Shown here in pieces: positions 37,613 to 47,497 of a stretch of 64,000 nucleotides of DNA. The first letter of the stretch is position 1. Each line of letters opens with the position of its first letter. The stretch is from Planctomycetota bacterium (GTDB taxonomy: Bacteria; Planctomycetota; UBA11346), in assembly GCA_014193115.1 (NCBI GenBank), contig BJHQ01000001.1, forward strand, positions 750,465-814,464. The letters run 5' to 3'. Position numbers and translations under genes: made by a program. The notes beneath the pieces are model-generated. The model made no database searches. It was not told the origin of the DNA and saw nothing but the letters and a program-made list of their open reading frames with translations.

Positions 37613-38737
37613 ATGCCCCTCATCCCTCTGCGCCCGCTCCTCGACCACGCCGCCGCCAACGGCTACGGGGTCTGCGCCCTCAACGTCAACAACATGGAGC
37701 AGATCCAGTCGATCATGGAGGCCGCCCGGGCCACCCTGTCGCCGGTGATCGTCCAGGCTTCGCGCGGCGCCCGGACCTACACCAATGACATCTTCCTGCG
37801 CAACCTGATGCAGGCCGCGGTCGAGCTGTATCCCGAGATCCCGGTGGTCATGCACCAGGACCACGGCAATGCCCCCGACACCTGCATCTCGGCGATCCGC
37901 ATGGGATTCACCTCGGTCATGATGGATGGATCCCTCGAAGAGGACGCCAAGACCCCGGCCGGCTATGAGTACAATGTCGCGGTGACCCGCGAAGTCGTCC
38001 AGATCGCCCACAGCTTCGGCGTGTCGGTGGAAGGCGAACTCGGCTGCCTTGGCCAGCTCGGCACCGGCATGGGGGAAAAGGAAGACGGCCACGGCGCCGA
38101 AGGCAAGCTCAGCCTCGACCAGCTGCTCACCGACCCCGCCCAGGCGGTGGACTTCGTCCAGCGTACCGGCATCGACGCCCTGGCGGTGGCCATCGGTACT
38201 AGCCACGGCGCCTACAAGTTCAGCTCCAAGCCCACCGGCGACGTGCTGCGCATCGACCGCATCCAAGAGATCCACAGCAAAATCCCGAACTGCCATCTGG
38301 TGATGCACGGGTCGTCCTCGGTCCCCGAGGAATTGGTCGCCGAGATCAACAAGTACGGCGGCGCGATGAAGAACACCTATGGCGTGCCGGTGGCTGAAAT
38401 CCAGAAGGGCATCAAGGCCGGCGTGCGCAAGATCAACGTCGACACCGACAACCGCCTGGCGATCACCGCCGCGATCCGCAAGGTCTTCGCGACCAGCCCC
38501 GAAAAGTTCGATCCCCGCGACTACCTGAAGCCGTCACGCACCGCGATGCAGAAGATCTGCGAGCAGCGGATGAAGGAATTCGGCCAGGCCGGCAAGGCGC
38601 CTGGCGTTCCTCGCAAGTCGCTGGCCGAGATGGCCGCGGACTACGCCGCTGGAAAATACGGCGACCCGGCCAAACCGTCGAAGCCCTACAACGCCTTCAA
38701 GGGCCAGGGCGGCGCCGCCACCGCGATGGGCCACTGA
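37613..38737 (+). CDS. fba: Fructose-bisphosphate aldolase, class II
   Basis: 374 residues. Zinc-dependent cleavage of fructose-1,6-bisphosphate in glycolysis and gluconeogenesis. Metal ligands and substrate loops: [13 protein letters not shown] (first zinc His and base Asp), [54 protein letters not shown] (His ligand) and [14 protein letters not shown] 37613 starts the conserved [13 protein letters not shown]; the open frame upstream is not conserved. A strong terminator follows after 9 nt. Confidence 0.94.
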   Translation: MPLIPLRPLLDHAAANGYGVCALNVNNMEQIQSIMEAARATLSPVIVQASRGARTYTNDIFLRNLMQAAVELYPEIPVVMHQDHGNAPDTCISAIRMGFTSVMMDGSLEEDAKTPAGYEYNVAVTREVVQIAHSFGVSVEGELGCLGQLGTGMGEKEDGHGAEGKLSLDQLLTDPAQAVDFVQRTGIDALAVAIGTSHGAYKFSSKPTGDVLRIDRIQEIHSKIPNCHLVMHGSSSVPEELVAEINKYGGAMKNTYGVPVAEIQKGIKAGVRKINVDTDNRLAITAAIRKVFATSPEKFDPRDYLKPSRTAMQKICEQRMKEFGQAGKAPGVPRKSLAEMAADYAAGKYGDPAKPSKPYNAFKGQGGAATAMGH

Positions 38738-38746
38738 GTTTGGTAT

Positions 38747-38772
38747 CCGGCCGGGGATCCGTCCCCGGCCGG
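38747..38772 (+). terminator. Intrinsic-type terminator after fba
   Basis: A perfect 11-bp stem (CCGGCCGGGGA / TCCCCGGCCGG) with loop TCCG lies 9 nt after the fba stop, followed by GCGTTTCC. The T run is weak. The stem is symmetric and could also stop transcription from the minus strand, though the gene at 38832 reads away from it. Confidence 0.7.
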
Positions 38773-38831
38773 GCGTTTCCGTCCCCAGCGGGGATCGCGG
38801 CACGCTGCTCAGCACCGTGCGGTGCAGCCGG

Positions 38832-39668
38832 TCAGAACCGGGCGTTGCCGTTCGGCAGTGGCGACAGCGACCGGGATTCGATTTCTTGGCCAGTGCGATC
38901 CTGGTGGATGTCATCCAGGGTCGTGACCTGGCCGTATTCGCTGATCCGGAAGCTGTCGGGTGACCAGATATGCGCCCACGGGCCGCTCACTGGAGCGCCA
39001 CGGGCGTCGATGTGCAGATCGCCATTGGCATCGCGATAGGCGGTTCCAGGGTATTGCACCACCGGGGAGCCGTCGGGCAGATACGTCTGGACCAATGCCG
39101 GAAGGTGCGGTGCATGCTCGGCCTCTGGATCGAGCTCCCCATCGCCGATGGTGATGGTCGACACATAACCATCCCAATCGACCCGGCGCACGCCCGGTTC
39201 GGCTGGGCCGGCCTGGCGGGCCCGACCCGGAGCATTGGCTTGGCCATCGACCGGGGATAAGCGGGGCTGACGCCAGGCGCCATTGCGCCAGACCAGCGGC
39301 CCAGAGCCATCACCGGCGAGCACCGCTTGGTCATCATCGGATGCGGTACCTGGCTGACCGTGCCAACCCGGCCGATGGCGGTGGCGTTGGCGAGGCGCCG
39401 GGTTCACCGGCACGGTCAGGCCCTGATGCGCAGATGGTCCTGATTGGCCGGTTGGCCCGGCTGGAGACGAGCCCCATCCCGGTCCGACTGGTCCACTCGA
39501 CCAGGCCGGTCCGGATCCAGGCCATTCGCGATCGAGGTCGGATCGGGCCGCCGTTGAAGCAGTTGATGACGGGCCATCCAGATCGGTCAGCAACGTCGTC
39601 GCCAGCCAGAGCTGAAACAGCAAGGCCAGGACCGCCAAGACCAGGACGACGCGCCGCGGACGGTCCAT
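38832..39668 (-). CDS. Hypothetical protein with N-terminal membrane anchor or signal
   Basis: 278 residues from ATG 39668. N-terminal hydrophobic segment (RRVVLVLAVLALLFQLWLAT) after a basic start, then ~100 residues of Gly/Pro/Ser/Gln-rich low-complexity sequence, then a more ordered C-terminal half (VRRVDWDGYVSTITIGDGEL, YRDANGDLHIDARGAP, FRISEYGQVTTLDDIHQDRT). No domain recognised. Alone between fba and ferredoxin. Probably exported or membrane-anchored; function unknown. Confidence 0.55.
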   Translation of the reverse strand: MDRPRRVVLVLAVLALLFQLWLATTLLTDLDGPSSTASTAARSDLDREWPGSGPAWSSGPVGPGWGSSPAGPTGQSGPSAHQGLTVPVNPAPRQRHRHRPGWHGQPGTASDDDQAVLAGDGSGPLVWRNGAWRQPRLSPVDGQANAPGRARQAGPAEPGVRRVDWDGYVSTITIGDGELDPEAEHAPHLPALVQTYLPDGSPVVQYPGTAYRDANGDLHIDARGAPVSGPWAHIWSPDSFRISEYGQVTTLDDIHQDRTGQEIESRSLSPLPNGNARF

Positions 39669-39774
39669 ACATGTCAGGCTACGTCTGGAGCGGTCGCCAG
39701 GCAATCGACGAATGGCAGGCTGGCGCGACCTGTCCCACCGGGTTCCGCTCAACGCGACAAGTGCGTCCGGGGTT

Positions 39775-39950
39775 CCTGGGAGCGCCGAGCGCCAGCTCGG
39801 CTGGGATGCGGGCCTGGGAGCGCCGAGCGCCAGCTCGGCAGAATTGGATTTGCGCATTGGAGCGCTCCGGCTCAACCGCATCGGCGCGCTCCAACTCAAC
39901 TTCCAATGCAATCTCAATCTCAAGCCGAGCTGGCGCTCGGCGCTCCCAGG
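39775..39950. repeat. 27-bp hairpin repeat, two direct copies and one inverted
   Basis: A 27-bp unit, CCTGGGAGC plus the hairpin GCCGAGC-GCCA-GCTCGGC, occurs at 39775-39801 and 39813-39839, and as an exact inverse complement at 39924-39950. The region 39669-39983 holds no gene I can support. The two orientations can pair over the whole 27 bp. Related units lie at 60605-60665. Confidence 0.85.
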
Positions 39951-39983
39951 CTTGGAGCCTGGGTATTCCTGCTTTTTTTGTGA

Positions 39984-40256
39984 TCAGTCCTGGACGAGCG
40001 TGATCTTACCAGTGCCGGTGATGAACGCTTGGCAGGCGAGGCGATCTTCCGCCGACATGCAGCCATGAGCCTGCTCGCCGCGGGTCAGCGGCTCAAGCTG
40101 GTCGGTGCCGGAAGTGACCCGGATCCGGCAGGTCCCGCAGCTGCCCGACATGCACAGGTAGGCGACATCGGCGCCGGCATCGAGCAGGGCGCCCAACAGG
40201 TCCTGGCCGGGACGGGCGGGGAGGGTCTGGCCGCGATAGGTGATCGTTGCAGGCAT
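39984..40256 (-). CDS. [2Fe-2S] ferredoxin, plant/XylT type
   Basis: 90 residues. The cluster motif is CMSGSCGTC (Cys35, 40 and 43 by count) with a fourth Cys in DRLACQAF, the usual spacing for plant-type [2Fe-2S] ferredoxins. The ending ITGTGKITLVQD fits the short single-domain family. It transfers one electron to an unidentified partner. It lies downstream of nrdJ but beyond a strong terminator, so it is probably transcribed separately. Confidence 0.88.
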   Translation of the reverse strand: MPATITYRGQTLPARPGQDLLGALLDAGADVAYLCMSGSCGTCRIRVTSGTDQLEPLTRGEQAHGCMSAEDRLACQAFITGTGKITLVQD

Positions 40257-40336
40257 GGCCGAAAAATACGGGTGCCAGCGACGACGGAAGGCCGTTCCTG
40301 GGCTGCACCGGCTCCGCCGATGCGTGCTGAAAACAC

Positions 40337-40371
40337 CAGGCTCGGGACGGAAGGTTCTCGTCCCGAGCCTG
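40337..40371 (-). terminator. Strong intrinsic terminator after nrdJ
   Basis: A perfect 13-bp stem (CAGGCTCGGGACG / CGTCCCGAGCCTG) with a 9-nt loop lies 8 nt beyond the nrdJ stop on the minus strand and is followed there by GTGTTTTC. This is the clearest rho-independent terminator in the window. Confidence 0.8.
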
Positions 40372-40379
40372 TGACCAGC

Positions 40380-42632
40380 TCAGACGATATCGCACTTCCC
40401 GCCGCCGCAGGCGACGGCGTCGATCAGCTTGGTCTCGTCGGATTCCTCGGTCAGCAGGGTGTAGTCGACCGGCAGGTATTCGCGCTGCAGATCTTCCCAC
40501 AACTTGCAATTGTTGACTCGCTTCAAGCAATAGGTCATCCGCCGCACATCGTCGCCGAAATAGTTGGCGGCGAACTTCCGGGCGCGGCGGACCCAATCCT
40601 TTTGGGTCAGCAATTTACGGATCTTGTCCTGCAGTTCACCGAGGCCTTTTTCGTCCACGGTCGAGGGCATCGCCGGCAGGTCGAGGCTGCGGCCGCGGCC
40701 GAGGGCGCAGTCGCAGGCCGCCCACAGGTCGTTGTCGAAGGCGTGCAGGCCGTCGACGATCAGCCCGGAGGCGAACAGCGATCCGACGCCATATTCCTTG
40801 ACGATCTCGTCATAGGTGAGGACGCCGACGAACGGCGCCTGAGGATAGTCGAGGTCGCCGCCCTCGGGCAGCAGGCTGACTCCGGCGAAGGCGTCGCGGT
40901 GGTCGTAGATGTAATGGGCAACCGCGTCCCATTCGTCTTCGCGGACGGTGATGGTGTTGGACACGTTGTGGCGCAGCCACGGCGCGGTGCAGCGCTCCGG
41001 GCGGCGTCCGGCCATCACCCAATTCTCCTGGGTCAGCTCCACCAGCTTGAGCAGGTCCACCGCGGTCATGGTGTCCTTGGTCCGGGCCTCCTCGGGGACC
41101 TCGATGCAGAAGGTGATCACCGCGTCGGTGCCGTTGGGATTCCACACCGATTTTTCCACCGCCCGCGGATTGTGTTCGCGGAAGTACTGGAAGGGGGCCT
41201 CGGCGATGTTGGCCTGGACCCGGCGGAAGTAGCGGCGGGCGTGGTGGGCGTGGATGCCGCTGGCGGTGCCGAGGATGCACGAGGTCGTGCCGGCGGGTTT
41301 GACGCAGGTCGCCCGGGCGCAGGGCTCGATCTTGATCTTGCGGGCGACACCCTCATTCACGTCGAGGATCAACTGGGCCATTTTGCGCTGAATCTCGGGA
41401 TCGAAGGCGATCTTGGGATTGTCCATCATCCCGGTCATCGAGCAGCCGAGCAGCGCCTCACGCCGCACGATCCGTTCGGTGGTGGCGCCGAGGTAATCGA
41501 AGCTGGCATAGCCGGCCTGCAACGTGCCGAGGATCGCGGCGGCGCGGCAGGCCCGTTCGAGCACCGCCGGCGTGGTGCACGCTTTCATGTTCAGTTCGCA
41601 CAGGTTGCAGAAGTGCCAGCCGGTGGCCCCGGTCTCGACATCGACCGGATACATGCCGATCTCGACGCAGGGATTATACATGATCTCGGTGGAATCGGCC
41701 CACACGAAGCCAGGTTCGCCGAATTCCTTGACCGAGGTCATCAATTCAGCGAACTGCTGGTAGCTGACCTGGTTGCGCAGCAGCAGCGCCGAATTGTTGG
41801 AACGGCCGCGCTGCGGATTCTTGATGAACCAGTCGCCGGTCTTGGCCTTGATCATCTCCTGATCGTCGAGGCTGAACACGCAGATCGTGGCGCTGCGCCG
41901 GACGCCGCCGGCCAGCACCGCGTCGCTGGCGTGCATCACGATGTCATAGGCATCGATAGTCGGCAGCCGGCACTGGTTGCCGTCGGCGGCCAGGCGCGAT
42001 TCGAAGACCAGCCGGATCTTCTCCAGCGAGCGCTCCAGGGGCTTGTGGCCAGGGGCTTTGCCGATGCCGCTCGACAGCGGCGCTCCGGCCGGGCGGATCT
42101 TGCTGTAATCGAAGACGACGGTCTTTCCCGCGTACTCGGGGAAGGTCTGGTCGGCCGCCAGATAGCCCGATACCAGCACGCCGAGGGCATCGGCCCAGCC
42201 TTCGATATTGTCGGGGATGACGAAGGTCGCTTTTTCGGCGGTCGGCCGGCGGATCGGCGGCAGCTTGGCGACGTGGTGCTGCTGGACGCTGAAGCCGACG
42301 CCGCAGCCGCACAGCAGCAGCCACAGGGCTTCTTGGAAGAAGCGCGGCCGGTCGCAGTACGACACCGTGCAGTTGTACAGCCGGGCGTTCTTGTCTTCGA
42401 TCGGCTTGCCGCCGAACTGCAGAGCGCGCTGGCTGCCCAGCACCAGCCGGTCCTTCACCGCCAGCTTGGCCTCGGCGATCTCGTCAGCGATCGGATACGA
42501 GGCGTAGCGGGCCTCGTGCATCGAGAACACCCGGTCGACCGCTTCTGCAAAGGTCTCGCGGCGGCCGCGGCTCGGGTTGTACCGGGCGTATTTGGTGTTG
42601 AAGGTGTACTCTTGGAGCTGGGCGACGGTCAT
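40380..42632 (-). CDS. nrdJ: Adenosylcobalamin-dependent ribonucleoside-triphosphate reductase (class II)
   Basis: 750 residues, the size and order of the monomeric Lactobacillus-type enzyme. Reduces ribonucleotides to deoxyribonucleotides, using coenzyme B12 to make the thiyl radical. Visible: LYNCTVSYCD with the first active-site Cys, NPCVEIGMYP, the radical-site region HFCNLCELNMKA, CVKPAGTTSCILGTASG, and a C-terminal swinging pair ACGGGKCDIV (Cys-x4-Cys). No N-terminal ATP-cone. An NrdR box lies 106 nt upstream of the start and nrdR is in the window. No cobalamin riboswitch was found in its leader. Confidence 0.94.
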   Translation of the reverse strand: MTVAQLQEYTFNTKYARYNPSRGRRETFAEAVDRVFSMHEARYASYPIADEIAEAKLAVKDRLVLGSQRALQFGGKPIEDKNARLYNCTVSYCDRPRFFQEALWLLLCGCGVGFSVQQHHVAKLPPIRRPTAEKATFVIPDNIEGWADALGVLVSGYLAADQTFPEYAGKTVVFDYSKIRPAGAPLSSGIGKAPGHKPLERSLEKIRLVFESRLAADGNQCRLPTIDAYDIVMHASDAVLAGGVRRSATICVFSLDDQEMIKAKTGDWFIKNPQRGRSNNSALLLRNQVSYQQFAELMTSVKEFGEPGFVWADSTEIMYNPCVEIGMYPVDVETGATGWHFCNLCELNMKACTTPAVLERACRAAAILGTLQAGYASFDYLGATTERIVRREALLGCSMTGMMDNPKIAFDPEIQRKMAQLILDVNEGVARKIKIEPCARATCVKPAGTTSCILGTASGIHAHHARRYFRRVQANIAEAPFQYFREHNPRAVEKSVWNPNGTDAVITFCIEVPEEARTKDTMTAVDLLKLVELTQENWVMAGRRPERCTAPWLRHNVSNTITVREDEWDAVAHYIYDHRDAFAGVSLLPEGGDLDYPQAPFVGVLTYDEIVKEYGVGSLFASGLIVDGLHAFDNDLWAACDCALGRGRSLDLPAMPSTVDEKGLGELQDKIRKLLTQKDWVRRARKFAANYFGDDVRRMTYCLKRVNNCKLWEDLQREYLPVDYTLLTEESDETKLIDAVACGGGKCDIV

Positions 42633-42737
42633 GGGGACGAGGTCCTTGAGCGGCCAAGACGCGGGGTCCGGCAGCGGCGGAAAGGGGCGAGGAGAGAGCG
42701 GGAGCCAGCACCCGTGGACAGTGCCGGCAGACAGAGG

Positions 42738-42753
42738 CCACTACATATGGCGT
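42738..42753. promoter_or_regulatory. NrdR box upstream of nrdJ
   Basis: CCACTACATATGGCGT matches 12 of 16 positions of the NrdR consensus ACACTATATATTGTGT, including the central ATAT and the flanking CAC. A weaker site (ACACCAACCTTCATAC) begins exactly 31 bp further upstream at 42769, the three-helical-turn spacing typical of paired NrdR boxes. nrdR itself lies at 47498. The rest of 42633-42975 (nrdJ leader, then the stretch beyond the parC end) shows no gene. Confidence 0.65.
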
Positions 42754-42975
42754 GGCGTCATGAAGACAACACCAACCTTCATACATTTTTCAAGGTTTTC
42801 AAAAGTCGTGGAATTCACCGTGATCGCACAGGGTCAGTAGGCTACGCCAGGCCTGGGGTGAATCGATACGTGAACGACCCCATACCTGGGACGGTCCGAA
42901 CCGACCCAAACGGACGCTGCACCGCTTTACGATGCCTGGGGCGCCAGACGCCACTGCGGTGGAGCCAACGTGGGC

Positions 42976-44943
42976 TCAGCCGTCGGTTTTGGTCCGGGTC
43001 ACGCTGACCTTGGCCACCGGTTTGTTGCCCACCCGGCTGCCGCGAGCGGCTGGTCCGCAGGGCTCGATGGTCGCCAGATCGACGGTGTTCTCGTGCACCC
43101 AGGCGCCTTTTTGCGCGACGTAATGCACCGTGCAGGTACCGCCTTCGGCGGTGGAGATCCAGTCGATCCGGCCGTCGCGATCCTTGATCAGATCGTACTC
43201 CTTATCTTTGATGAAAGACGAAATCGTGGTCCGCTTGGCCCACGCCATCTTTTCGCCATCGCGGTAGACGATGGTGAAGGTGAAGCCTTTTTCCTGATCA
43301 AACACGTCGAGATGGACGATCTTGCCATCGAGCAGGGTTTTCTCGGGCGGGGCCATGATCTTGTAGTGGCCGTCCTGGAAGATCACCAGGATGCGATCGT
43401 ATTCACTGACCCGCAGTTCTTTGTCATAGGTTTTCACAACGGATCCGAAGAACCCGGTGGCCTGGTCATAACCGAGCCTGAGGTTGGCCATGGCCACGGC
43501 CTTCTTATCGACTTCTTCCAGTTCGCGGACCTTGGTCCGCCGAGGGTACAGTTTGCCGTATTTCGCGATGATCCCTTGGAGCCAGGCGATCGACGTGCCG
43601 ATCAGATCCTTCAGGCGCAGTTCGGCGCTGGCGATGGCGGCGATGATGCCGTCGATGTCCCGGCGGTTCTGCTCGATGTCGAACTGCGAGATGCGCTTGA
43701 TCCGGATGTCGAGCAGGCGGTCGATATCCTCGTCGTTCATCGGGCGCACGAACTGGGCGGTATAGGGCGCCATGCCGGTGATCACCGCCTGGCGGACGCC
43801 CTCGGCGGTGGTCGCGGTTTCTATCCGTTTGTAGACCCGGTGTTCGATGAAGATCCGTTCCAGGGTCAGATGGTGGCGCTTCGCCACCAGGTCGGCGAGC
43901 TCCAGTTCCAGCTCACGGCGGATGGTATCCTGCAGCCGCCCGACGTAGTCCTTCAGCGCGTCGCTGACGGTGAGTTCCACCGGCCGGCGGTCGCGGATCA
44001 CGGTCAGGTTGGAATGGATCGAGATTTCGCAGTCGGTGTAGGCGTAGAGCTGCGGGATGACCTCGTCGGCGTGGACGCCCCGGGCCAGACTGATGACGAT
44101 TTCGACGTGTTCGCCGGTGCGGTCTGAGATGCCCGAAATCTTGACCTTGCCTTTTTCGGCCGCGGCCTCGATGGATTCCGCGAGACGATCGCAGGTCACG
44201 CCGGCCGGCAGCTCGCGCACCACCACGGTCTTGTCGCCGTCGGCCTCGATCTTGGCCCGGACCTTGACCTTGCCCCGGCCGTCGGCGTAGTCGCTGACAT
44301 CCATCAGTCCCCCGGTGGGGAAATCGGGATAGATGCGCAGCTTCGGCTCGCGCCCGTCTCCGGCCCGCGCGGCCTCCAGCAGTTTCACGGCGCCTTCGAG
44401 CAAGTCCTTCAGATTGTGGGGCAGGATGGTGGTGGCCATGCCCACCGCGATGCCCTCGGTGCCGAGGAGCAGCGCCACCGGCAGCTTGGCCGGCAACCAT
44501 TCCGGCTCATCGCGGCGGCCATCGTAACTGCGCGAGTTCGTGGTCAGCCGGGGATTGAACAACGTTTCCTTGGCCAACGCGGTCAGCCGGCATTCGATAT
44601 AGCGGCTGGCGGCAGCGTTGTCGCCGGTGTGGCGATTGCCGTAGTTCCCCTGCTTCTCGATGAAATAGCCGAGGTTGTCGTTGTCCGGGCTGAAGCCCTT
44701 GTTGGCCAGCACGACCAGGGCGTCCTCGATCGCCGGGGTGCCGTGGGGATGCAGCTTCATGCATTCGCCCGAGACGTTGGCGACCTTCTGGAACTTCCCG
44801 TCATCCATGGTGAACAAGGTATGGAGGATCCGCCGCTGCACCGGCTTGCAGCCGTCGCGCAGATCGGGGATGGCGCGATCCACCACCACATAAGAAGCGT
44901 ATTCGATGAAGTTCTGCTTCATCAACGGAGCAAGATAGGTCAT
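42976..44943 (-). CDS. parC: DNA topoisomerase IV subunit A
   Basis: 655 residues. Type IIA topoisomerase breakage-reunion subunit. The N-terminus MKQNFIEYASYVVVDRAIPD, PVQRRILHTLF, VSGECMKLHPHG and the catalytic Tyr115 in AAASRYIECRLT are all clear. ParC rather than GyrA: no GyrA box was seen and the C-terminal domain is short, as in Bacteroidetes and chlamydial ParC. It follows parE after 40 nt. Confidence 0.9.
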   Translation of the reverse strand: MTYLAPLMKQNFIEYASYVVVDRAIPDLRDGCKPVQRRILHTLFTMDDGKFQKVANVSGECMKLHPHGTPAIEDALVVLANKGFSPDNDNLGYFIEKQGNYGNRHTGDNAAASRYIECRLTALAKETLFNPRLTTNSRSYDGRRDEPEWLPAKLPVALLLGTEGIAVGMATTILPHNLKDLLEGAVKLLEAARAGDGREPKLRIYPDFPTGGLMDVSDYADGRGKVKVRAKIEADGDKTVVVRELPAGVTCDRLAESIEAAAEKGKVKISGISDRTGEHVEIVISLARGVHADEVIPQLYAYTDCEISIHSNLTVIRDRRPVELTVSDALKDYVGRLQDTIRRELELELADLVAKRHHLTLERIFIEHRVYKRIETATTAEGVRQAVITGMAPYTAQFVRPMNDEDIDRLLDIRIKRISQFDIEQNRRDIDGIIAAIASAELRLKDLIGTSIAWLQGIIAKYGKLYPRRTKVRELEEVDKKAVAMANLRLGYDQATGFFGSVVKTYDKELRVSEYDRILVIFQDGHYKIMAPPEKTLLDGKIVHLDVFDQEKGFTFTIVYRDGEKMAWAKRTTISSFIKDKEYDLIKDRDGRIDWISTAEGGTCTVHYVAQKGAWVHENTVDLATIEPCGPAARGSRVGNKPVAKVSVTRTKTDG

Positions 44944-44983
44944 GGGATCAGGCGAGGTTCAGGTGAGTGGGCCGTTGCAGCGC

Positions 44984-46807
44984 TCAAGTCTCGTACACCA
45001 GGTTGTCGATGATGAACGCCTTGCGTTCCGGCGTGTTTTTCCCCATGTAGAATTGCAGGGCCGAGCTGATCTCGTGCATCGATTCGATATCGACCTTGAC
45101 CAGGCGGATGTCCTTGCCGATGAATTGGCCGAACTCCTTGGGACTGATTTCGCCGAGACCTTTGAAGCGGGTGACCTCGGGCGAGCTGATCGTCGCCACC
45201 GCCGCGTCGCGCTCGGCTTCGGAATAGCAGTACAGGGTGCGCTGTTTGTTGCGCACCCGGAACAGCGGGGTTTCGAGCACGTGGATATGACCGCGGACGA
45301 CGACTTCTTCGAAAAAACGCAGGAAGAACGTCAGCAGCAGATTGCGGATGTGCATGCCGTCGACGTCGGCGTCGGTGGCCAGGATGACCTTGTTGTAGCG
45401 CAGCCCGTCGATCCCGTTCTCGACGCCCAGGGCGGACATGATGTGGTACAGCTCTTCGTTCTTGTAGACCGTCTCCTTGCCCAGTCCGAAGCAGTTCAGC
45501 GGCTTGCCCTTGATGGTGAAGATCGCCTGGGTGTCGACGTCGCGGCACGCCACCAGGCTGCCGCCGGCGCTGTCGCCTTCGGTGATGAACAGGCTGGTTT
45601 CTTCGCGGCGCTTCTCGTCGGACTCATTCCAATGGATTTTGCAATCGCGCAGCTTGGGGATGCGCAGCGCCACCGATTTGGCCCGCTCCCGGGCGTCCTT
45701 CTTGATCTTCGACAGTTCGGTGCGCAGCCGCTCATTCGCCTGGATCTTCTCGATCACCTTGCGCGCCACCTCGGGCGTCGCATGCAGCCAGCGCTCGACC
45801 GCTTCCTTGACCAGCGGCACCATCCACGAACGGACATCGCTGCCCAGTTTGTTCTTGGTCTGGCTTTCGAAGACCGGTTCCTGGATCTTCACCGCCACGG
45901 CGCCGACCAGGCCCTCGCGGACATCCTCACCGGCGAAGGATTTCTTGGCGAATTCGTTGACGCCCTTGACCACGCCTTCGCGGAAGGCGCTTTGATGGGT
46001 GCCGCCATCGTTGGTGAACTGGCCGTTGACGAAGCTGAAATAGTTCTCGCCATAGGCCCCGGTGTGGGTGAAGGCGAATTCCAGCCGGCCATCCTTTTCC
46101 CGGTGGTGGAAGACCTCGTAGACCGTCTCCTCGCCGCCCAGCTCGTCGGCGAGCAAATCTTTCAGCCCATTGGCAGAGGTGAACGTCTGACCGTTGTAGA
46201 TGATTTTCAGCCCGGCGTTCAGATAGCAGTAATACCGCAGCCGCTTGGCGATGAACTCGTCATGCCAGGAAAATACCTTGAAGATCTCGGGATCAGGTTC
46301 GAACTCGACCAGGGTGCCGTCGGGCTCCTTGGCGGCGCCGTCCTCCTCCTTGGTCAGCCGGCCTTGCCGGAACTCGCCGCGCTTGAAGCGGCCTTCGCGG
46401 TGGCTGACCACGGCGAAACGCGCGGCCAGGGCGTTGACCGCCTTGGTGCCGACGCCGTTGAGGCCGACCGAAAACTGGTAGACCTCGTCGTTGTACTTGC
46501 CGCCGGTATTGATCTTGCTGACGCAATCGATGACTTTTCCCAAAGGAATGCCGCGTCCATAGTCGCGGACCGTGATCACGTTGTCGACACGGGTGATCTC
46601 GATCCGCCGGCCGTGGCCGAGGATGAACTCGTCGATGGCGTTGTCGACGACCTCTTTCAACAGCACATAGATGCCGTCGGCGGGGTTCGTGCCATCGCCC
46701 AACCGGCCGATGTACATTCCGGTGCGCAACCGGATATGGGCGAGGGGATCAAGCGTCTTGATCGAGTCATCGTCATAGACCGGCTTCCCGGTGGCGTCCT
46801 TGGCCAT
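44984..46807 (-). CDS. parE: DNA topoisomerase IV subunit B
   Basis: 607 residues from ATG 46807, preceded by GGAGGA. GHKL ATPase: RLRTGMYIGRLGDG, EVVDNAIDEFILGHG with the catalytic Glu, VRDYGRGIPLG, GLNGVGTKAVNALA. TOPRIM part: LFITEGDSAGGSLV and the metal-binding DADVDGMHI. C-terminal RFKGLGEISPKEF. The open frame continues ~1 kb upstream but is antisense noise. Decatenates daughter chromosomes together with ParC. Confidence 0.92.
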   Translation of the reverse strand: MAKDATGKPVYDDDSIKTLDPLAHIRLRTGMYIGRLGDGTNPADGIYVLLKEVVDNAIDEFILGHGRRIEITRVDNVITVRDYGRGIPLGKVIDCVSKINTGGKYNDEVYQFSVGLNGVGTKAVNALAARFAVVSHREGRFKRGEFRQGRLTKEEDGAAKEPDGTLVEFEPDPEIFKVFSWHDEFIAKRLRYYCYLNAGLKIIYNGQTFTSANGLKDLLADELGGEETVYEVFHHREKDGRLEFAFTHTGAYGENYFSFVNGQFTNDGGTHQSAFREGVVKGVNEFAKKSFAGEDVREGLVGAVAVKIQEPVFESQTKNKLGSDVRSWMVPLVKEAVERWLHATPEVARKVIEKIQANERLRTELSKIKKDARERAKSVALRIPKLRDCKIHWNESDEKRREETSLFITEGDSAGGSLVACRDVDTQAIFTIKGKPLNCFGLGKETVYKNEELYHIMSALGVENGIDGLRYNKVILATDADVDGMHIRNLLLTFFLRFFEEVVVRGHIHVLETPLFRVRNKQRTLYCYSEAERDAAVATISSPEVTRFKGLGEISPKEFGQFIGKDIRLVKVDIESMHEISSALQFYMGKNTPERKAFIIDNLVYET

Positions 46808-47212
46808 GTCCCGCGTCCTCCGATGGGGCGGGAACCGTGGGGGCTGTGGGCGGCGGTCAAGCGCGGTGGAGCGCGGTGGCCTGCTGGCGCCTGCCTCATC
46901 GCACCGGGCAAGGCCATCGGGAATCCCAGGACGCGCGTAGCGCCACAGGGGCGCAGCGTGGAGAACCACCCATCTGCAACCGGTTGGTCCTTCGGTCGAT
47001 GCCGGACCGCCCCTGTATTTCCATGGCTTGTTGGCGCGCCTCTGATATTTTTCTTGGCAAGGAAGGCCTTTGGACCGTTCGTTGGCTAAACCCACGCGAA
47101 CCGTCTCGTCCGCAGAGACAGCGGTGCCTGATACGTGTGGCGAGCTGCGCTGCGCACCCCTTGCCTGGCAGCCCTGCACTGCCAACGCTTCACCCTGCAC
47201 AGGAGGTGGGTC
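46808..47212. other. Gene-free region between parE and a small plus-strand gene
   Basis: About 400 bp separating divergent genes. It must contain the parE promoter (minus) and the promoter of the small gene at 47213 (plus). An AT-richer stretch near 47043-47058 (CTGATATTTTTCTTGG) stands out from the surroundings. I could not assign -35 and -10 boxes or any repeat with confidence. Confidence 0.4.
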
Positions 47213-47446
47213 ATGGATCAGTCGCGTCCGACCAGCGAAGCGCTGGTGCAATACCTGAACGCTGCCGGGGGCAGCGAGCGATTCGAGTGCTGGGATGACA
47301 AGGGTGCGCCGGATGCCGGCGCTGCCGAGCGGCTGGCTCATGACCTGCGTGGCCGGCTCGGTCCGAACCGGGCGGCGATCGAACGGTCGGGCCACCGGGT
47401 GACGGTGAACCTGATCCGCCGCCGCCGTCCCGCCGCCGTCGTCTAG
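47213..47446 (+). CDS. Small hypothetical protein with strong ribosome binding site
   Basis: 77 residues, soluble and charged: MDQSRPTSEALVQYLNAAGG then a basic C-terminus (HRVTVNLIRRRRPAAVV). The start is supported by an excellent Shine-Dalgarno AGGAGGT a few nt upstream, the best in the window, which argues that this is a real, well-translated gene. No family recognised. It precedes nrdR by 51 nt on the same strand. Confidence 0.65.
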   Translation: MDQSRPTSEALVQYLNAAGGSERFECWDDKGAPDAGAAERLAHDLRGRLGPNRAAIERSGHRVTVNLIRRRRPAAVV

Positions 47447-47497
47447 GAACCCCAACCACCGCTCCGCGCGGATCTCCGGATCCGCCGACTCCAGACC

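Noticed and set aside
39679-40003. Short frames on both strands over the 27-bp repeats
   Set aside because: Their translations (ELALGAPR- and LGAPSASSAG-like) just reflect the repeat; no start signals or similarity.
42633-42960. Cobalamin riboswitch ahead of the B12-dependent reductase
   Set aside because: No B12-box-like element or suitable multi-stem structure was seen; the leader holds an NrdR box instead.
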